This document shows, in pieces, positions 44,406 through 46,226 of a DNA stretch of 46,226 nt; the first letter of the stretch is position 1; every line of letters begins with the position of its first letter. The notes beneath the pieces were generated by a model. That model saw nothing but the letters and a program-made list of their open reading frames with translations, had not been told where the DNA came from and did not search any database. This stretch comes from Phallusia fumigata (lineage: Eukaryota > Chordata > Ascidiacea > Phlebobranchia > Ascidiidae): NCBI GenBank assembly GCA_008931825.1, contig QXVZ01027555.1:1-46226 (forward strand). The letters run 5' to 3'. The position numbers and the translations under genes were made by a program.

Positions 44406-44427
44406 TACGTCACTATGTTGTGACGTA
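44406..44427 (+). promoter_or_regulatory. CRE-type dyad upstream of the oxygenase gene
   Basis: TACGTCAC (44406-44413) and GTGACGTA (44420-44427) form a perfect 8-base inverted repeat with a 6-base spacer; each arm contains TGACGT, the half-site of CREB/ATF-type bZIP proteins. It lies about 215 bases before the start codon at 44644. Function inferred from motif and position. Confidence 0.4.
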
Positions 44428-44610
44428 ATTTCAAGGTTGTATGAAATCACTAACATACAGTTGTACACAAGACCCTTTTTTTCCTTGGGTCAATTTTTAT
44501 GTAAAAGACCACTTTCTTTTGTTGTTGCAATGGTGACGGGTCTTGTATGCAATAAAGCATCATTTATGTTTTAGAAAGATAGGCCCTGTTATGTTACCAA
44601 CTTTTGCTTT

Positions 44611-44623
44611 CCTTGGTATGCAG
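44611..44623 (+). other. Acceptor site 20 bases before the start codon
   Basis: CCTTGGTATGCAG follows CTTTTGCTTT and looks like a 3' splice site. It could close a 5' UTR intron or be a spliced-leader trans-splice site if the organism uses trans-splicing. Not decided by the sequence. Confidence 0.4.
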
Positions 44624-44643
44624 GCTTAGATTGGAGTTAAAAA

Positions 44644-46226
44644 ATGGGGGTTGTGTGTTTGGTAACTGTTTTGTGTGCCACTGTTTTGGTGCAAGGTGAG
44701 ACACAAATCGTCGAGAAAGAAGCATATTTCACCAATGAAATGCTTACCTCAGAATATGCCCAAAGTCATTTGACGAGAGTTTGGACTTCAAACTCTGGAA
44801 GAAAGGTATTTAAGTTAATTTGTTGTCTGTATGTTGTGATGCCTAATCATAAAGTATTTACAAAACCTGATGTTGATAACAGAATTTGTCTAAACAGAAA
44901 AAATGTTTCACAAACAAGTAGGGCTTGTATCTTCTTATTGAGACTATTAAAACTGTAAATTATGTACATAAAATATTTATTCTGTAGTAGTCAGTATGAA
45001 GTAATATAAAACTTCTATTTGTGTTCTAGAATCAAAAAACTATTCTAGAATAACCACCTGCTTTTCCCAACCATTTTTAAAGTTTGCCCCTTTCTTTGAA
45101 GCCTCCAAGCAACGTAACTTGGTTTTTTAATCTTTTAGACATTTTTTATCTCAAATTGGTTTTTTTAGGTCTACGTGTTTGACGACATGCTTCCATATGC
45201 ACTGCTTGTAGCAAATCGGATGTTCTTCAGTTCAAATGATAACTGGCGATATGTACTTTTTGACAAGTTTATTGTGGACCAAAAAGGAAAATTTGATGGT
45301 GGCAACGGAATTCCATGGAAATCATGGCAAAATCCAACCACTTTCATGACAACTCGAACTGGATCTCTCCTGAAATCTTTGGTTGATTTTTCAGCTCACA
45401 ATTCAACTTTATCTGGCGAGAATGCTGGAAAGTAAGTAGTCAGGTTGTAGAGATTTTCATAATTATAGTATTCTAGAATATCTGTTTTTAATCATGAATA
45501 TTGAATCGAAGTAGTAATTTTTTGACATACTGACATACAGAATTGCAGTTAAAGCAACAAAGTGTCCCATGCATAATAGTGGGCTTTTTCCTCTTAGCGG
45601 ATGTATCACCTCTTAGCAGTCTCTGATGTGCTGTCAAAACATTTAGCTGCAAGGCTAAAGCCAGTATGGATGGGCCTAGCAAGTTCCCTTGTACTTGATA
45701 TTGTCCCAAAAATATTTATTGGTTCTTGTTACCTGATTAAATGGCAGTATGGATTCAAAATATTCATTTAAAAATTCCTACCGNTGATTCGAAGTGCTGA
45801 CCACACCAGGTTCCATTTGGACACAAGCCAGCCAGATGAAAAGGAAACTACCTTCCTGTTATATTTGAGTCCTAATTGGACAGCAGAGGATTATGGTAAG
45901 CATGTCCCAACCTGTTACAACACATCATGTTTGTCTGAACTTTAGATGTTTACTTTTGGTTGCAAGTGAATAATAGTAAAAACACTTTTATGGTTTGGAT
46001 AAATTCAGTAGTACCTTTTCCACAGTTAATTATTTTAAACAATTTTGTTGTGCAACCTCCTTTTGGGTACTTTTGGACCTTTTACATTTAGTAAAATATT
46101 TAAACTTAGGCTAATCATTTTTCTCTTAAATCGGGTTCAAAACGACTTTTTACCAGCACATACATGTGTCTCCTTATTGCACATTCAAACTTTTACCAGG
46201 CGAAACAGCATTTATGGAGTACAATG
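44644..46226 (+). CDS. Secreted 2OG-Fe(II) oxygenase-like protein, 5' part
   Basis: Four exons are visible: 44644-44805, 45169-45431, 45795-45895 and 46200-46226 (continuing). Donors AAAG|GTATTT, GGAAA|GTAAGT and TATG|GTAAGC; acceptors TTTTTTTAG, a weak CGAAG and TTTTACCAG; phases agree. The protein opens with a signal peptide (about residues 1-18, MGVVCLVTVLCATVLVQG). Residues 55-63 (VYVFDDMLP) resemble the start of prolyl-4-hydroxylase-type oxygenase domains. Residues 149-151 form HxD in FHLD, two of the three iron ligands, followed by TFLLYLSPNW and YGETAF, the usual core strands. The distal histidine and the 2-oxoglutarate-binding residue lie beyond the window. Substrate unknown; secretory pathway likely. 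An N at 45784 makes the third acceptor uncertain. Confidence 0.7.

Larger units (their letters stand above)
42851..44620. other. Intergenic stretch
   Basis: Separates the cassette locus from the right-hand gene. No cassette, hairpin or coding frame is seen. It holds the tRNA-like relic (43153-43228), an inverted pair GGCACCAA (43561-43568) and TTGGTGCC (43606-43613) with a further TGGTGCC near 43677, a CACGTG E-box near 43639, and the CRE-like dyad at 44406-44427. Confidence 0.6.

Overview
The window is animal nuclear DNA: AT-rich, with short spliced introns, minisatellites, one 514-base assembly gap and, at the right edge, the first exons of an ordinary intron-containing protein gene. The style (compact introns, a possible acceptor just upstream of a start codon) would suit a tunicate or another small-genome invertebrate. 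The species cannot be named from sequence alone.

Almost all of positions 1-42850 is one unusual locus: long runs of tandem exon-like cassettes. Each cassette is a 45-130 base block between a polypyrimidine-TTTCAG acceptor and a donor, usually CAG|GTAATT. The blocks fall into a few families, here called A, B, D, E, F, P, Q and R. Splice borders and some lengths (80 bases for A, 108 for the fullest B) are better kept than reading frames, so spliced non-coding RNA is the best reading. Left of about 21.9 kb the cassettes run on the + strand; from about 26.3 to 42.4 kb they run on the - strand. The two sets converge on a centre made of a 30-bp minisatellite, a 31-bp satellite and the same minisatellite inverted. 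The inner parts (18.19-21.92 kb and 26.55-33.41 kb) are mirror copies, a large imperfect inverted repeat.

The most striking feature is in the introns. Most introns of the right array, and the A-to-B introns of the left array, carry one short hairpin whose loop is built on the self-complementary hexamer GTGCAC. It lies roughly 30-100 bases after the donor. At least three hairpin families with unrelated stems share this loop: hp1 (AGGCTAA/TTAGCCT), hp2 (CATGCGAAGACAG and partner) and hp3 (GGAGGTA/TACCTCC). All are oriented with the splice signals. Loops of this kind can pair with each other, so the introns could hold one another by kissing contacts, for example to steer exon choice or back-splicing. 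This is inference, but the repeated pattern is visible in the sequence.

The - strand side holds two tandem units, each headed by a copy of a promoter-like block (33563-34010 and 42364-42850) with three CCAAT boxes, an ETS-type CCGGAAG and a CACGTG E-box. The outer unit contains about three and a half higher-order copies of 1.65 kb. A few cassettes keep reading frames (D/E at 28.3-28.8 kb; a decayed two-exon piece at 34.4-34.8 kb).

From 42.85 to 44.62 kb is intergenic DNA with a tRNA-like SINE relic and a cAMP-response-type dyad. At 44.64 kb a + strand gene begins for a secreted 2-oxoglutarate/Fe(II) oxygenase-like protein, running off the right end.
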